Source: Halobellus captivus
GTDB taxonomy: Archaea > Halobacteriota > Halobacteria > Halobacteriales > Haloferacaceae
Direction: 5' to 3'
DNA length: 60,459 bases
Assembly (NCBI RefSeq): GCF_007655485.1
Contig: NZ_VJXQ01000001.1
Coordinates: forward strand, 580,481-640,939
The translations under genes were made by a program, and so were the position numbers. Below are positions 43,766-52,431 of the stretch, in pieces (within the stretch, counting starts at the first letter, position 1; the number at the start of each line of letters is the position of its first letter). The notes below the pieces were generated by a model that did not search any database, was not told the DNA's origin, and worked only from the letters and a program-made list of their open reading frames with translations.

Positions 43766-44320
43766 ATGCACGGAGAACCAGCGGTGGCCGTCCTGCGCTA
43801 CGGCCATCGACCCGGTCGGGACGACCGGATGACGACCCACGTCGGCCTCACGGCGCGGGCGCTCGGCGCGGATCGGGTGATCTTCCCCGACAACGCCGGA
43901 CAGTCGCTCGAAACCGTCGAGGACATCACGGGCCGGTTCGGCGGCCCCTTCCGGGTCGAACTCACCGACGAGTTGGACGCGACGATTCGAGACTGGGACG
44001 GCTCGGTCGTCCACCTGACGATGTACGGCGAGCGGATCCAGGACGTCGAAGGCGACGTCCGCGACGCGCACCGCGAGGAGCCGCTGCTCGTCGTCGTCGG
44101 GGGCGAGAAGGTCCCGTTCGAGGTGTACGAGGCGGCCGACTGGAACGTCGGCGTCACGAATCAGCCCCACTCGGAGGTGGCGGGGCTGGCCGTCTTTCTG
44201 GATCACCTGTTCGAGGGCCGCGAACTCGAACGGGAGTGGGTCGACGCCGAGCGCAGCGTGATTCCGCAAGCGCGCGGAAAGCGGGTCGTCAACGGCGATG
44301 AATCGGTGGACGAACCGTGA
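43766..44320 (+). CDS. trm56: tRNA (cytidine(56)-2'-O)-methyltransferase
   Basis: A 184-residue SPOUT-class enzyme (aTrm56). The opening AVLRYGHRPGRDDRMTTHVG is diagnostic. The knot region contains PLLVVVGGEKVPFEVYEAAD and VGVTNQPHSEVAGLAVFLD. It methylates the ribose of C56 in the tRNA T-loop. A box CCTTAGC lies about 25-30 nt upstream, with a GGAGGGGA stretch before the ATG. It precedes tfe by 60 bp. Confidence 0.93.
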   Translation: MHGEPAVAVLRYGHRPGRDDRMTTHVGLTARALGADRVIFPDNAGQSLETVEDITGRFGGPFRVELTDELDATIRDWDGSVVHLTMYGERIQDVEGDVRDAHREEPLLVVVGGEKVPFEVYEAADWNVGVTNQPHSEVAGLAVFLDHLFEGRELEREWVDAERSVIPQARGKRVVNGDESVDEP

Positions 44321-44348
44321 ACGCAGTCGTCGGGGCCGCATCCGCAAC

Positions 44349-44355
44349 TTTAAAA
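44349..44355 (+). promoter_or_regulatory. TATA box of tfe
   Basis: TTTAAAA lies 26-32 nt before the tfe start. Confidence 0.6.
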
Positions 44356-44380
44356 CGACTGAGCGGCGCAACTGTTTATA

Positions 44381-44911
44381 ATGGCTTTTGAGGAGCTGCT
44401 GAACGACCCTGTCATCCAGAAGTACCTCCACGAGCTCGTCGGACCGACGGGGATGCCGGTGGCGGCTGCCCCCCCGGACGGCGAGGTGACCGACGAGGAA
44501 CTCGCCGAGGAGCTGGGTCTCGAACTCAACGACGTCAGGCGGGCGCTCTTTATCCTCTACGAGAACGATCTGGCCGAGTATCGCCGCGTCCGAGACGAGG
44601 ATTCCGGCTGGCTCACCTACCTCTGGACGTTCCACTACGAGAACATCCCCGAGAACCTCCAAGAGGAGATGCTCCGCCTGCTGGACGCGCTCGAAGAGCG
44701 CCTCGAATACGAGCGGACCCACGAGTTCTACCTCTCGGAACCGGCTGGCATTCGCTTCGAGTTCTCCGAGGCGATGGAACAGGGCTTCCAGTGCCCCGAG
44801 ACGGGCGCGCCGCTGGAACCGATGGAGAACGACGATATGGTCGTCGCGATGGAACACCGCATCGAGGAGCTTCGCGACGAACTCAACGTCGACGTGGGTC
44901 GAGACGACTGA
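44381..44911 (+). CDS. tfe: Transcription factor E, alpha subunit
   Basis: A 176-residue TFE. The winged-helix domain spans 1-85 (DPVIQKYLHELVGPTGM, EELAEELGLELNDVRRALFIL). The zinc-ribbon region (115-145) is degenerate: ligand positions are Ser119, Ala122, Cys138 and Thr141, so three of four cysteines are lost. TFE helps open the promoter during initiation by RNA polymerase. The stop shares one base with the DUF2110 gene's ATG. The fold of the ribbon may persist without zinc. Confidence 0.93.
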   Translation: MAFEELLNDPVIQKYLHELVGPTGMPVAAAPPDGEVTDEELAEELGLELNDVRRALFILYENDLAEYRRVRDEDSGWLTYLWTFHYENIPENLQEEMLRLLDALEERLEYERTHEFYLSEPAGIRFEFSEAMEQGFQCPETGAPLEPMENDDMVVAMEHRIEELRDELNVDVGRDD

Positions 44912-45591
44912 TGGTCGTTCTCGCCACCAAATGCTACGTCGAGGGCGACGCCCGCGAGCGCGCCCTCGATAGCTTCGGTTCGCTCGTGGGAAACGAAGTC
45001 GGCGAACTCGACGTGGAGTGGGCCATCGACGTCCGCGAGGACGACTTCGTCGACGTCGAACTCACGGGCGATGACGCGACGGTCGCGGGGAACCTCCTCG
45101 CGGAGTCGTGGGGGGAGATCACGGCCGATCACGAGGACGGAGAGACGTACGTCGGCACGCTCGACTCGTGGGACGACGACGGATGGGTGCTCGACGTCGG
45201 CAACGGCAACACCGTTCGGATCGAGCGCGACGAGCTCGGTCTCGGGACCGGGTCGCCGTCGCAGATCCGCGACCGGTTCGGCGTCGTCCAGCACACGCCG
45301 CTGCGGTTCGTCGCTGGCGAGACGCCGCGACTGGCGGACGAGACCCGCGACCGGCTGTACGATTGGACGCGGGAGGAGGGAGGCGGCCGGGTGAACGTCA
45401 ACAGCGCGACCCGGGGCGAGGTGCGCGCGACGGTGAACCGCGCCGGACACGCCAACGACATCATCACCGTCGAACGGCTCGGACTCCTCGAACAGAGCAT
45501 CGTCTGCCCCGAAAGCACCGATCCGCCGGGGCTGCTCGCCAGCATCGGATCGTATCTCCGATCGGAACTGAAGTGCGTGCTGACCGGCTGA
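44911..45591 (+). CDS. DUF2110 family protein coupled to tfe
   Basis: A 226-residue archaeal DUF2110 protein. It starts MVVLATKCYVEGDARERALD. An OB-like middle part (DDGWVLDVGNGNTVRIERDE) and the C-terminal segment NRAGHANDIITVERLG, then EQSIVCPESTDPPGLL, are typical. The one-base overlap with tfe recurs in many archaea and suggests a role beside TFE in transcription, not shown directly. No zinc site is seen. Confidence 0.85.
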   Translation: MVVLATKCYVEGDARERALDSFGSLVGNEVGELDVEWAIDVREDDFVDVELTGDDATVAGNLLAESWGEITADHEDGETYVGTLDSWDDDGWVLDVGNGNTVRIERDELGLGTGSPSQIRDRFGVVQHTPLRFVAGETPRLADETRDRLYDWTREEGGGRVNVNSATRGEVRATVNRAGHANDIITVERLGLLEQSIVCPESTDPPGLLASIGSYLRSELKCVLTG

Positions 45592-45651
45592 GCAAGCGCC
45601 ACAGATCACAACGCGCTACAGACCACAACCCACCACCGCCCGAAATCACGA

Positions 45652-46449
45652 ATGAACCGACGACTCCTCCTCGCGGCCGGTTGTCTCGCCCTCCTCGCGA
45701 TCACGAGCGGCTGTCTCGGCATCGGAACCGGCCCCGTCGACGCCGAGCGGCTGGACAGCGAGCCCGCCGACGGGTACGAGTGGGACACCGAGCGGAACGC
45801 CCATATCACGATCCAGGAGAACACGCAGTTCCGGGCCGTCCTCGAAACGAACAGCTCGACGATCGAGCTGTACCGAGAGGACGGGTTCGGCGGGACGAAC
45901 CCGCTGCCGGTCGAGGCAGTCCGATACCGCTACCCCGACGGAACCGTCATCACCGGCACCGAGATCAGGAACCGCAGCGGCGAAGTCCGGCAGACGCGCG
46001 ATGAGACGATCGTGGAACTCCCCGACGACGCGCCGGAAAGCGGCGGTTCGCTGGCGTTCACCAGCGGCGGGACGCCTAAGCGGTTCACGCTGCCGACGTA
46101 CGTCGACGGGAGTTACGAGGTCGTGTTGCCGCCGAACCGTCGGATCGATTTCCCGGTGTTCGGACAGGTCTCCCCGCGAAACTACGACACCGAAATCGAC
46201 GAGCGAGACCGCGTCCACATCGCCTGGGCGGACCCGGTGACGACAGACCACATCTCGGTTCGGTTCTACCTCCAGCGCGATCTCTACATCTTCGGCGGCA
46301 TCGTTTTGCTCGTCGGAGCGATCGGCGGCGGCGGACTGCTGTACTACCGGCGGCAGATCGATCGGCTGCGCGAGCAGCGACACGAGATGGGGATCGACGT
46401 CGAGATCGACGACGATGACGACGACGGACCGCCGCCTGGGATGCGCTGA
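45652..46449 (+). CDS. Membrane-anchored lipoprotein (DUF5803-like)
   Basis: A 265-residue exported protein. The signal ends in the lipobox ITSGC. The outer beta-rich domain (about 35-205) has ELYREDGFGGTNPLPVEAV and TYVDGSYEVVLPPNRRID. One membrane helix (IFGGIVLLVGAIGGGGLLYY) near 220 is followed by a short acidic cytoplasmic tail, so it is anchored at both ends. It matches a haloarchaeal family of unknown function, often near tfe. Confidence 0.8.
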   Translation: MNRRLLLAAGCLALLAITSGCLGIGTGPVDAERLDSEPADGYEWDTERNAHITIQENTQFRAVLETNSSTIELYREDGFGGTNPLPVEAVRYRYPDGTVITGTEIRNRSGEVRQTRDETIVELPDDAPESGGSLAFTSGGTPKRFTLPTYVDGSYEVVLPPNRRIDFPVFGQVSPRNYDTEIDERDRVHIAWADPVTTDHISVRFYLQRDLYIFGGIVLLVGAIGGGGLLYYRRQIDRLREQRHEMGIDVEIDDDDDDGPPPGMR

Positions 46450-46526
46450 CAGGACGCTGCGGGGACGCGCTGACGGGCCGCCCCCGAGAATGCGCTGACA
46501 GGACGCTGCAGGGGATGTGTTGACAG
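46441..46526. repeat. Direct repeat duplicating the 3' end of the lipoprotein gene
   Basis: ATGCGCTGACAGGACGCTGC occurs at 46441-46460 and 46490-46509 (49 bp apart), followed by degenerate copies of GGGGAYGYGYTGACRG. The first copy contains the last two codons and stop of the lipoprotein gene. Confidence 0.85.
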
Positions 46527-46593
46527 ACTGTTTCGGTTTCGATCCGTCTTCGGAAGGCGCTGTGCTTTTGTCCGGTTCGGGGCTACGAGAGGT

Positions 46594-47289
46594 ATGAACG
46601 TCGCAGTCGTCACCGTCGGAGACGAGCTTCTCACCGGCGACACCGTCAACACGAACGCCGCCTGGCTGTGCGGGCAGTTGACCGCCCGCGGCGTCGCCGT
46701 CGAGCGCGTCACGACGATACCCGATGACGTCGCCGACATCGCCCGCGTCGTCAACGAGTATCGCGCGGAACACGACGCTGTCATCGTGACCGGCGGTCTC
46801 GGTCCGACTCACGACGACGTGACGATGGCGGGCGTCGCCGCCGCGGTCGGCCGCAACCTGGAGCCGCACGAAGAGGCGCGCGAGTGGCTGACCGGCGAGG
46901 GCGGCTACTCCGCGGAGGGGCTCGTCGACGGGACCACGGAGCTCCCCGCTCGGGCCCGAATGCTCCCGAACACCGAGGGCGTCGCCCCCGGAGCCGTCGT
47001 CGAGGGAATCTACGTCCTCCCGGGCGTCCCGAGCGAGATGAAAGCGATGTTCGAGGGTATCGCCGACGAGTTCCACGGGACGGCGACGTTCACGACCGTC
47101 GTCGACGTCGACGAACCCGAGAGCGAGTTGGTCGACCGGCTCGCCGAGGTGCAGACGCGCTACGACGTGACGGTCGGAAGCTACCCGGGCGAGTCCGTCC
47201 GGGTGAAGTTCACCGCGACCGACGAATCGGTGCTGGAGGAGGCGGCCGCGTGGCTCGCCTCGCGCGTCGATCTCATCGAGGAAGAATAA
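46594..47289 (+). CDS. CinA-like molybdopterin-binding domain protein
   Basis: A 231-residue protein with the N-terminal MoCF domain of CinA. It has VVTVGDELLTGDTVNTNA at the start, VIVTGGLGPTHDDVT in the middle, and IYVLPGVPSEMKAMFEG, all diagnostic. The C-terminal amidohydrolase (PncC) half of bacterial CinA is absent. Some CinA proteins hydrolyse ADP-ribose or NMN, linking it loosely to the NAD-kinase-like gene nearby (inference). A box CTTTTGT lies 24-31 nt upstream. Confidence 0.88.
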   Translation: MNVAVVTVGDELLTGDTVNTNAAWLCGQLTARGVAVERVTTIPDDVADIARVVNEYRAEHDAVIVTGGLGPTHDDVTMAGVAAAVGRNLEPHEEAREWLTGEGGYSAEGLVDGTTELPARARMLPNTEGVAPGAVVEGIYVLPGVPSEMKAMFEGIADEFHGTATFTTVVDVDEPESELVDRLAEVQTRYDVTVGSYPGESVRVKFTATDESVLEEAAAWLASRVDLIEEE

Positions 47290-47675
47290 CCGCGGTCGTC
47301 CGCCGCCGGACGATCGGTCGCCGTCCCGTCCCCCTCTCGCCGTTCCCGGCGAGGAGGGCGCTATCGATACAGGTAGTACAGCCAACCGGCGGTCATCGCG
47401 AGGCTCACGAGGAGGATAACCGCGCCGGTCTCCGCGATCGGGAGGGACGCTCCCTCGGTTGCGAGTGGAATCATATCACCCAGTTCCCGGACGGAGTTCT
47501 TAAGCGTTCATACTGTCGGCGGCGGTCGAGCGGTCTCGAATCGACGCATCCTCGCACACTGTCGGAGAGGAGTCGGATGCGGCGCGGCCGGAGACGGCGC
47601 GGCTGACCGAGGGGCCGACGGGCGGGCGTCCGCTCGACCGGCGGGCTTTTGCACGCACCGACGCTGGGTTCGGGT
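47290..47675. other. Intergenic region holding the miniprotein gene
   Basis: Apart from the miniprotein gene and its TATA box, these 386 bp show only GC-rich sequence. The remaining frames are shadow-like. A promoter for the downstream kinase-like gene is not clear, though GCTTTTGC at 47645-47652 is a weak candidate. Confidence 0.5.
47361..47474 (-). CDS. 37-residue single-helix membrane miniprotein
   Basis: Reading the minus strand from the ATG at 47474 gives MIPLATEGASLPIAETGAVI and then LLVSLAMTAGWLYYLYR before TAG. It has one hydrophobic helix (about 17-31) and an aromatic, basic C-terminus. A TATA box CTTAAG at 47499-47504 lies 25-30 nt upstream and GGTGAT precedes the start. The helix and promoter together support a real gene; function is unknown. 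Being this short, it will be missed by most ORF cut-offs. Confidence 0.75.
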   Translation of the reverse strand: MIPLATEGASLPIAETGAVILLVSLAMTAGWLYYLYR

Positions 47676-48746
47676 ATGCGAATCGGGCTCGTCGTCAACC
47701 CCATCGCGGGGATGGGCGGTCGCGTCGGTCTCAAGGGGACCGACGGCAAGGTCGAGGAGGCGCGCCGCCGCGGCGCGGAACCGCGCGCACCGGACCGAGC
47801 GAAGCGGGCGCTCGAACACCTCCGCGAGCTGAACGACGGGTTCGACCTGGTGACGTGGGGCGGGCCGATGGGCGCGGACGTGGCCCGGGAAGCCGGATTC
47901 GACTCCGAAGTGCTCGGTTCCCCGGACGACTCACGCGACTCGACCGCAGCGGACACAGAGCGGGCGGTGAGAGCGTTCCTCGACGCCGACGTCGATCTCG
48001 TGCTCTTCGTCGGAGGCGACGGAACCGCCGCGGACGTCGCGGCGGCCGTGGAGGGGACCGAAACGCCAATTCTGGGCGTTCCGGCGGGCGTGAAAGTGTA
48101 CTCGTCGGTCTTCGCCGTCTCGCCCGAGGACGCAGCTCACGTCGTCGCGACCTTCGAGCGGACCGAACGCCGGGAAGTGCTCGACATCGACGAGGACGAG
48201 TACCGCGCGGGCGAGGTCCATCCCGAGTTGCGGGCGATCGCCCACGTCCCTGTCGCCGAGGAGCTCCAGTCGTCGAAGCAACTCGGCGGCGGCAACGTGG
48301 AAGCGCTCGCGGCGGGCGTCGCAGACGACATCCGCGAGAGTGACAAGACGTTCGTACTCGGCCCCGGGAGCACCGTCGGCGCGATCAAAGCCGAACTCGG
48401 ATTCGAGGGGTCGCCGCTCGGCGTCGACGTCTGGCGTGAGGGCGAAGTGCTCGCTCTCGACGCGAGCGAATCGGAGATTCTGGACGCGCTCGGTCCCGAC
48501 GGCGAGAACGTCGTCGTCGTCTCGCCGATCGGCGGACAGGGGTTCGTGTTCGGTCGCGGGAATCCGCAGCTCTCGCCCGACGTGATCCGCCGCTGCGACG
48601 TCGTGATCGTCGCCTCGCGCTCGAAACTCGACACCATCGGCGAACTCCGCGTTGATACGGACGATCCCGACCTCGACGCCGAACTCGGAGGGTGGACGAA
48701 GGTCCGAATCGGTCGCTTCGAACGACGGATGATGCGGATCGTGTGA
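47676..48746 (+). CDS. ATP-NAD kinase-like protein (AcoX type)
   Basis: A 356-residue protein. The diacylglycerol/NAD-kinase fold shows VVNPIAGMGGRVGLKG at the start, the phosphate-binding LFVGGDGTAADVAAAV near 112-127 and LGPGSTVGAIKAEL further on. NAD kinase phosphorylates NAD to NADP, but this long AcoX-like subgroup is not biochemically certain. QLGGGNVEALAAG and GGQGFVFGRGNPQLSPDVI are also typical. The start follows TTCGGGT with no clear SD. Length is longer than canonical NadK (about 280). Confidence 0.85.
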   Translation: MRIGLVVNPIAGMGGRVGLKGTDGKVEEARRRGAEPRAPDRAKRALEHLRELNDGFDLVTWGGPMGADVAREAGFDSEVLGSPDDSRDSTAADTERAVRAFLDADVDLVLFVGGDGTAADVAAAVEGTETPILGVPAGVKVYSSVFAVSPEDAAHVVATFERTERREVLDIDEDEYRAGEVHPELRAIAHVPVAEELQSSKQLGGGNVEALAAGVADDIRESDKTFVLGPGSTVGAIKAELGFEGSPLGVDVWREGEVLALDASESEILDALGPDGENVVVVSPIGGQGFVFGRGNPQLSPDVIRRCDVVIVASRSKLDTIGELRVDTDDPDLDAELGGWTKVRIGRFERRMMRIV

Positions 48747-48805
48747 GAGAATCCGGAACTGGCGTGAACAACCGAGATAACTTGAGTGGTAGACACGGCT
48801 GCGCA

Positions 48806-48910
48806 GTATTATTTTAACATACCCACGATATACCGAACAATACGTATAAAATACAGAATATATAATTCACATATAGTGAGGATTAAGGTCACTCAAGGAT
48901 ATGATGTAAT
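48806..48910 (+). promoter_or_regulatory. AT-rich promoter region of the PhoU-like gene
   Basis: This is the longest AT-rich stretch in the window. It holds several TATA-like sequences, including TATAAAATAC near 48845 and GATTAAG at 48881-48887, which lies 24-30 nt before the start. An upstream regulatory role is likely. Confidence 0.55.
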
Positions 48911-49942
48911 ATGGAAACGCGTAAGGTACAGCGGTTGGGCCCTTCGACGCTGGCGATGACGCTTCCGGCGGAGTGGGCTAAGGAACACGACGTCAACAAA
49001 GGCGACGAGGTCTCGATACGGATGGGCGGGAAAGGGACGTTGACGGTGCTTCCTGAGTCGGCGAGCCAAGAGGACGCCTCGGCGACGATTCGCGCCGACA
49101 ACTTGGACGCAGATTCTCTCGAACGGGCGATCGTCGCGCAGTACGTCCTCGGACGGCGGGTCATCCACATCGAGAAGAGCGAGGGGGCGCTGGATTCAGA
49201 GCACATCAACGCGGTCTACAAGGCCGAGACCCAACTGATGGGGTTGGGCGTCATCGAGGAGACGCCGGATCGGATCGCCATCCGCTGTTCGGTCGATCCC
49301 GAGGACTTCACCCTCGATAACCTGCTGGAGCGACTCGAAAATACCGGGAGTACTATGCGCGGCGAGGCGGTCAAGGCGCTCGCACACGGGAACACGGATC
49401 TCGCACAGCGCGCGCTGAACCGCGAGCGACAGGCGAACAAGATCTTCGTGCTCCTCCTCCGGTTGATCTTCACGGCGTATCAGAACCCGAACCTCGCCCG
49501 CGCGGTCGGATTGGATTCCGGCTTCCCGCTGATCGGCTACCGCTCGGTCGCGAAGAACCTCGAACTGACAGCCGACAACGCCGAGGACATCGCCAACATC
49601 GCGATGAACGCGGAGGGACACACCCTCGACGTCGACGCCGGAACGATGCGTCGGATCCGAGAGTTCACCGATCAGGTCGATGAACTCACGCGAACGGCGG
49701 TCCAGTCGGTCGTCGAGCGCGACTACGACAAGACGGTCGAGTGTCGCACGCGGTTCAGACAGCTTCGCGACCGCGAGCAGGAGATCCTCGACGATCTGCC
49801 GGAAATGCCGAACGAAGAGCTCTTGGAAGTTCGCGAGGTCCTCGTCAGCCTCCAGCAGACCGCGCAGTACGCGATGCGGAACGCGGAAATCGCGGCGAAT
49901 CTGGCGCTCAACGAGGAATCCGAGCACGTCACGATCGGGTAG
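48911..49942 (+). CDS. PhoU-domain protein with N-terminal AbrB-like DNA-binding domain
   Basis: A 343-residue regulator. Residues 1-50 form a SpoVT/AbrB-like swapped-hairpin (RKVQRLGPSTLAMTLPAEWA, then GDEVSIRMGGKGTLTVLP). The rest is a helical PhoU part (about 130-335) with ERQANKIFVLLLRLIF and a second helix set SVVERDYDKTVECRTRFRQL. This haloarchaeal family is believed to control phosphate uptake. No pst transporter gene is in the window. The AT-rich 100-bp promoter upstream suggests tight control. Confidence 0.87.
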   Translation: METRKVQRLGPSTLAMTLPAEWAKEHDVNKGDEVSIRMGGKGTLTVLPESASQEDASATIRADNLDADSLERAIVAQYVLGRRVIHIEKSEGALDSEHINAVYKAETQLMGLGVIEETPDRIAIRCSVDPEDFTLDNLLERLENTGSTMRGEAVKALAHGNTDLAQRALNRERQANKIFVLLLRLIFTAYQNPNLARAVGLDSGFPLIGYRSVAKNLELTADNAEDIANIAMNAEGHTLDVDAGTMRRIREFTDQVDELTRTAVQSVVERDYDKTVECRTRFRQLRDREQEILDDLPEMPNEELLEVREVLVSLQQTAQYAMRNAEIAANLALNEESEHVTIG

Positions 49943-50004
49943 GACAGCACTGGAACGACTCTTCGGATCTCACCCGAGTAGCGAACCTTAGCGAGCGCCG
50001 AACC

Positions 50005-51186
50005 TCAGCCGAGATCGAGCAAACCGCCGTCATCGGTCGTCGTTTCCCCGTCTGTCGTCGTTTCGTCGCCTGAGGTCGCCGTCTCCGAACCGTCTCCGGT
50101 CTCGGTTGGGGTCGCCGTCGGTGAACTCGTCTCCGTCTCCGTCTCGGTTTCAGAATCGCCCGGCGAGCCCGTCGTGGTCGACTCCGCGTCATCGTCGTCC
50201 TCCCCTTGTGTCGCGTCTTCACCCGTCTCGCCGTCGGTCGGCTTCGTGCCGAAGATGTCGGTCTCGATCTCCGTCGTGTACGTGAGCGAGTTGAGCGGGA
50301 CGTCTACGGTCGTATCCGCGAGATTCAGCCGCGCGTCGAAGTCGATTTTCAGGTCCGTCACCTGGTTCCGCTCGAGGTGCGTCACCCACCAGTCATCGAT
50401 GTTCTCGTTGTTGATGTACACGGTCGCCTCGATGGTCTCCGTCGACTTCGGCGGCACCACGTACTCCGATTCGGTCGAGCCCTCGCCGACCGCGACCTCG
50501 TTCATCGTGATGTTGTAGCCGAGTTCGCTGACGGCGATCGGATACGACTTCGGATTGTACACGACGAACGTGAGATCCATCCCCGTCCGCGAGTTCGTGA
50601 CGTCACCCCACTGTGCGCTCGTCTCGTTGATGTACAGCACCGGATCGGAGACGAGCGCTCGATTGGCGTCGACCTCCCGCGTCTCCGTCGAGTTGAACTG
50701 CGAGAGCAGGTCCGTCTCGACCTGTCGGGTGACGTTCGGCGGATCGATCGTGCGGCCCAGCGTCCCAGAGGTCACAGCCGTGTCGACGGTCACGGTCGTC
50801 TGCTCGTCGTTACGGACGTGTGACACCCACCACGGGGGGATCTGTCCGTTGTCGGCCGCCGTGGTGAAGTTCAGCGTCGAGTTGCCGCTGCCGACGGAGA
50901 CGCCCGCTTTGCTGCCGCTGGCGAGCGACACGTCGTTCATCAGGACGTCGTAGTCGACGGTGAGTCCGCCGAGCGACGCACCGATCGGGTTCGGGTTCGA
51001 CACGGTGAGATTCGTCTCGATGACCGTCGTCGTCTCGTTGACCGGACCGAACGAGTTCTCGACGCCAGCGACGGAGGGGACCCCGACGACGCCAGCCGCG
51101 AACGCGCCGCCGCCGAGGAGACCGACGACGACGACCGCGGCGACTACGGTGCGAGCGCGACCGCCGAGCGACAGTAACGACCACAT
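50005..51186 (-). CDS. LEA-14/WHy domain protein, membrane-anchored
   Basis: A 393-residue protein with an N-terminal membrane helix (13-33). Two LEA-type-2 domains follow: TNLTVSNPNPIGASLGGLTV at about residue 58, and TFVVYNPKSYPIAVSELGYN in the second copy. Both share the YDVLMNDV or NITMNEVAV strand and a WWV(S/T)H segment. A Thr/Ser/Asp/Glu-rich tail (about 315-393), probably a glycosylated stalk, ends the protein. Such proteins are linked to desiccation tolerance in plants; the role in halophiles is unknown. Confidence 0.85.
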   Translation of the reverse strand: MWSLLSLGGRARTVVAAVVVVGLLGGGAFAAGVVGVPSVAGVENSFGPVNETTTVIETNLTVSNPNPIGASLGGLTVDYDVLMNDVSLASGSKAGVSVGSGNSTLNFTTAADNGQIPPWWVSHVRNDEQTTVTVDTAVTSGTLGRTIDPPNVTRQVETDLLSQFNSTETREVDANRALVSDPVLYINETSAQWGDVTNSRTGMDLTFVVYNPKSYPIAVSELGYNITMNEVAVGEGSTESEYVVPPKSTETIEATVYINNENIDDWWVTHLERNQVTDLKIDFDARLNLADTTVDVPLNSLTYTTEIETDIFGTKPTDGETGEDATQGEDDDDAESTTTGSPGDSETETETETSSPTATPTETGDGSETATSGDETTTDGETTTDDGGLLDLG

Positions 51187-51372
51187 CCTGTGCGCTCAAG
51201 ATCACGGCAGGTACATAGCTCTCACGACTGAGAACGACTCCGGTTAGTACGATAACAGGACCGTGGCGAGGCCGACCAGAAACGTATCGGGGGCCCAAAT
51301 AAACCGAACCAAGAGTCGTAGTGAGCAAGCCAGAGTCGTATGAACTAAGTCAGAACCGAGACATCACTCGGT

Positions 51373-51564
51373 ATGGACACCGCAGCCGCCAGTTCGGATA
51401 CGGGACTCGGTCTGACCGTGCTCTTTTCGATCGTCGCGCTCTTCGGCGTCGTCGGAATGTTCGTCGCGGGGCTGACCGGCGATCAGTTCGTCGCCGCGGT
51501 GGGCTTCGCCGCAGCCCTCATCGCCGCCTCGCTGGCCGTTTCGGCGACACACCTGTTCGGCTGA
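51373..51564 (+). CDS. Small two-helix membrane protein (63 aa)
   Basis: It has two membrane helices (about 11-33 and 40-62) joined by GLTGDQF. The composition is clearly coding-like and it matches a small conserved haloarchaeal membrane family. No function is known. It lies 54 bp before the HTH gene on the same strand, which has its own TATA box. Confidence 0.7.
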   Translation: MDTAAASSDTGLGLTVLFSIVALFGVVGMFVAGLTGDQFVAAVGFAAALIAASLAVSATHLFG

Positions 51565-51617
51565 TCCCGTCGGATCGGACGAGAAACTTAAGACCGAACC
51601 ACCCGTAGTTTGCGATA

Positions 51618-51842
51618 ATGAGCGAGTTCACCGAGGAGGAACAGCGGATCGTCGCGTACCTCCGTGAGAGCGTCTCCGCTGGCGAGCGGTACTTTCGGGC
51701 GAAAAATATCGCCGACGCGATCGGGCTGACGGCCAAGCAGGTCGGCGTTCGGCTTCCGCGACTCGCCGAGAAGTCCGAAGACGTCGAGATCGAGAAGTGG
51801 GGACGCGCCCGATCGACGACCTGGCGCGTCACGCGGAGCTAA
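51618..51842 (+). CDS. Small winged-helix protein (74 aa)
   Basis: A minimal DNA-binding protein. Helices at EEEQRIVAYLRESV and AKNIADAIGLTAKQVGVRL form the HTH, followed by the wing EIEKWGRARSTTWRVTRS. A CTTAAGA box lies 25-32 nt upstream. Proteins of this family occur widely in haloarchaea without known targets. No ligand domain is present. Confidence 0.78.
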   Translation: MSEFTEEEQRIVAYLRESVSAGERYFRAKNIADAIGLTAKQVGVRLPRLAEKSEDVEIEKWGRARSTTWRVTRS

Positions 51843-51957
51843 CGGCGAGACGCGCTCGACGGTGCGATTCATCCGGTCGGTTGTATCGATGTACCGGCGG
51901 TCGCTTCCTCGGTGCCGCGATCGGTTGGAAGAGACGGTAACCGACCGTATCAGGGCC

Positions 51958-51964
51958 TTTTTTA
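51958..51964 (+). promoter_or_regulatory. TATA box of the SRPBCC gene
   Basis: TTTTTTA lies 23-29 nt before the start at 51987 and supports it over the longer frame. Confidence 0.6.
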
Positions 51965-51986
51965 CGCCGCCCACCGACCAGCGGGT

Positions 51987-52418
51987 ATGACGGTACGCAT
52001 CCGGCGGGTCTTCGAGTTCGACGCCCCGCCCGAGGCCGTGTGGGAATTCATCGCCGATCCGTCGAAGCGAGCGGATGCGATCAGCGTCGTCGATCGATAC
52101 GAAGTCGACGAGGAGACCGGTGCGGCGACCTGGCACGTCCGACTGCCGATTCCGTTCGTGAAATCGACCGCGCGGGTGGAGACCGAAGACGTCGCCCGCG
52201 ATCCCCCCGAATACGTCAAATTCGTCGGAAAGTCTTCCGTCCTGCGCGTTACCGGCGAGCACACGATCGAACCGACCGCCGACGGGACGCGACTGATCAA
52301 CGAGTTCGTCGTCGACGGGCGGGTCCCGGGCGTCGAACGGTTCTTCGAGAAAAATTTGGACGCGGAGTTGGAGAACCTGGAACGCGAGCTACGGCGGTCC
52401 GTCGAGACGGATCGCTAG
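51987..52418 (+). CDS. SRPBCC (CoxG-like) ligand-binding fold protein
   Basis: A 143-residue START-like protein. It opens VRIRRVFEFDAPPEAVWEFI, the usual first strand and helix of the fold, and continues with the beta-sheet ATWHVRLPIPFVKSTARVET and VTGEHTIEPTADGTRLINEF before the closing helix NLDAELENLERELRRS. It probably binds a hydrophobic ligand. The ligand is unknown. CoxG-type proteins also aid enzyme maturation. Confidence 0.85.
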   Translation: MTVRIRRVFEFDAPPEAVWEFIADPSKRADAISVVDRYEVDEETGAATWHVRLPIPFVKSTARVETEDVARDPPEYVKFVGKSSVLRVTGEHTIEPTADGTRLINEFVVDGRVPGVERFFEKNLDAELENLERELRRSVETDR

Positions 52419-52431
52419 CGACTGCGAGACG

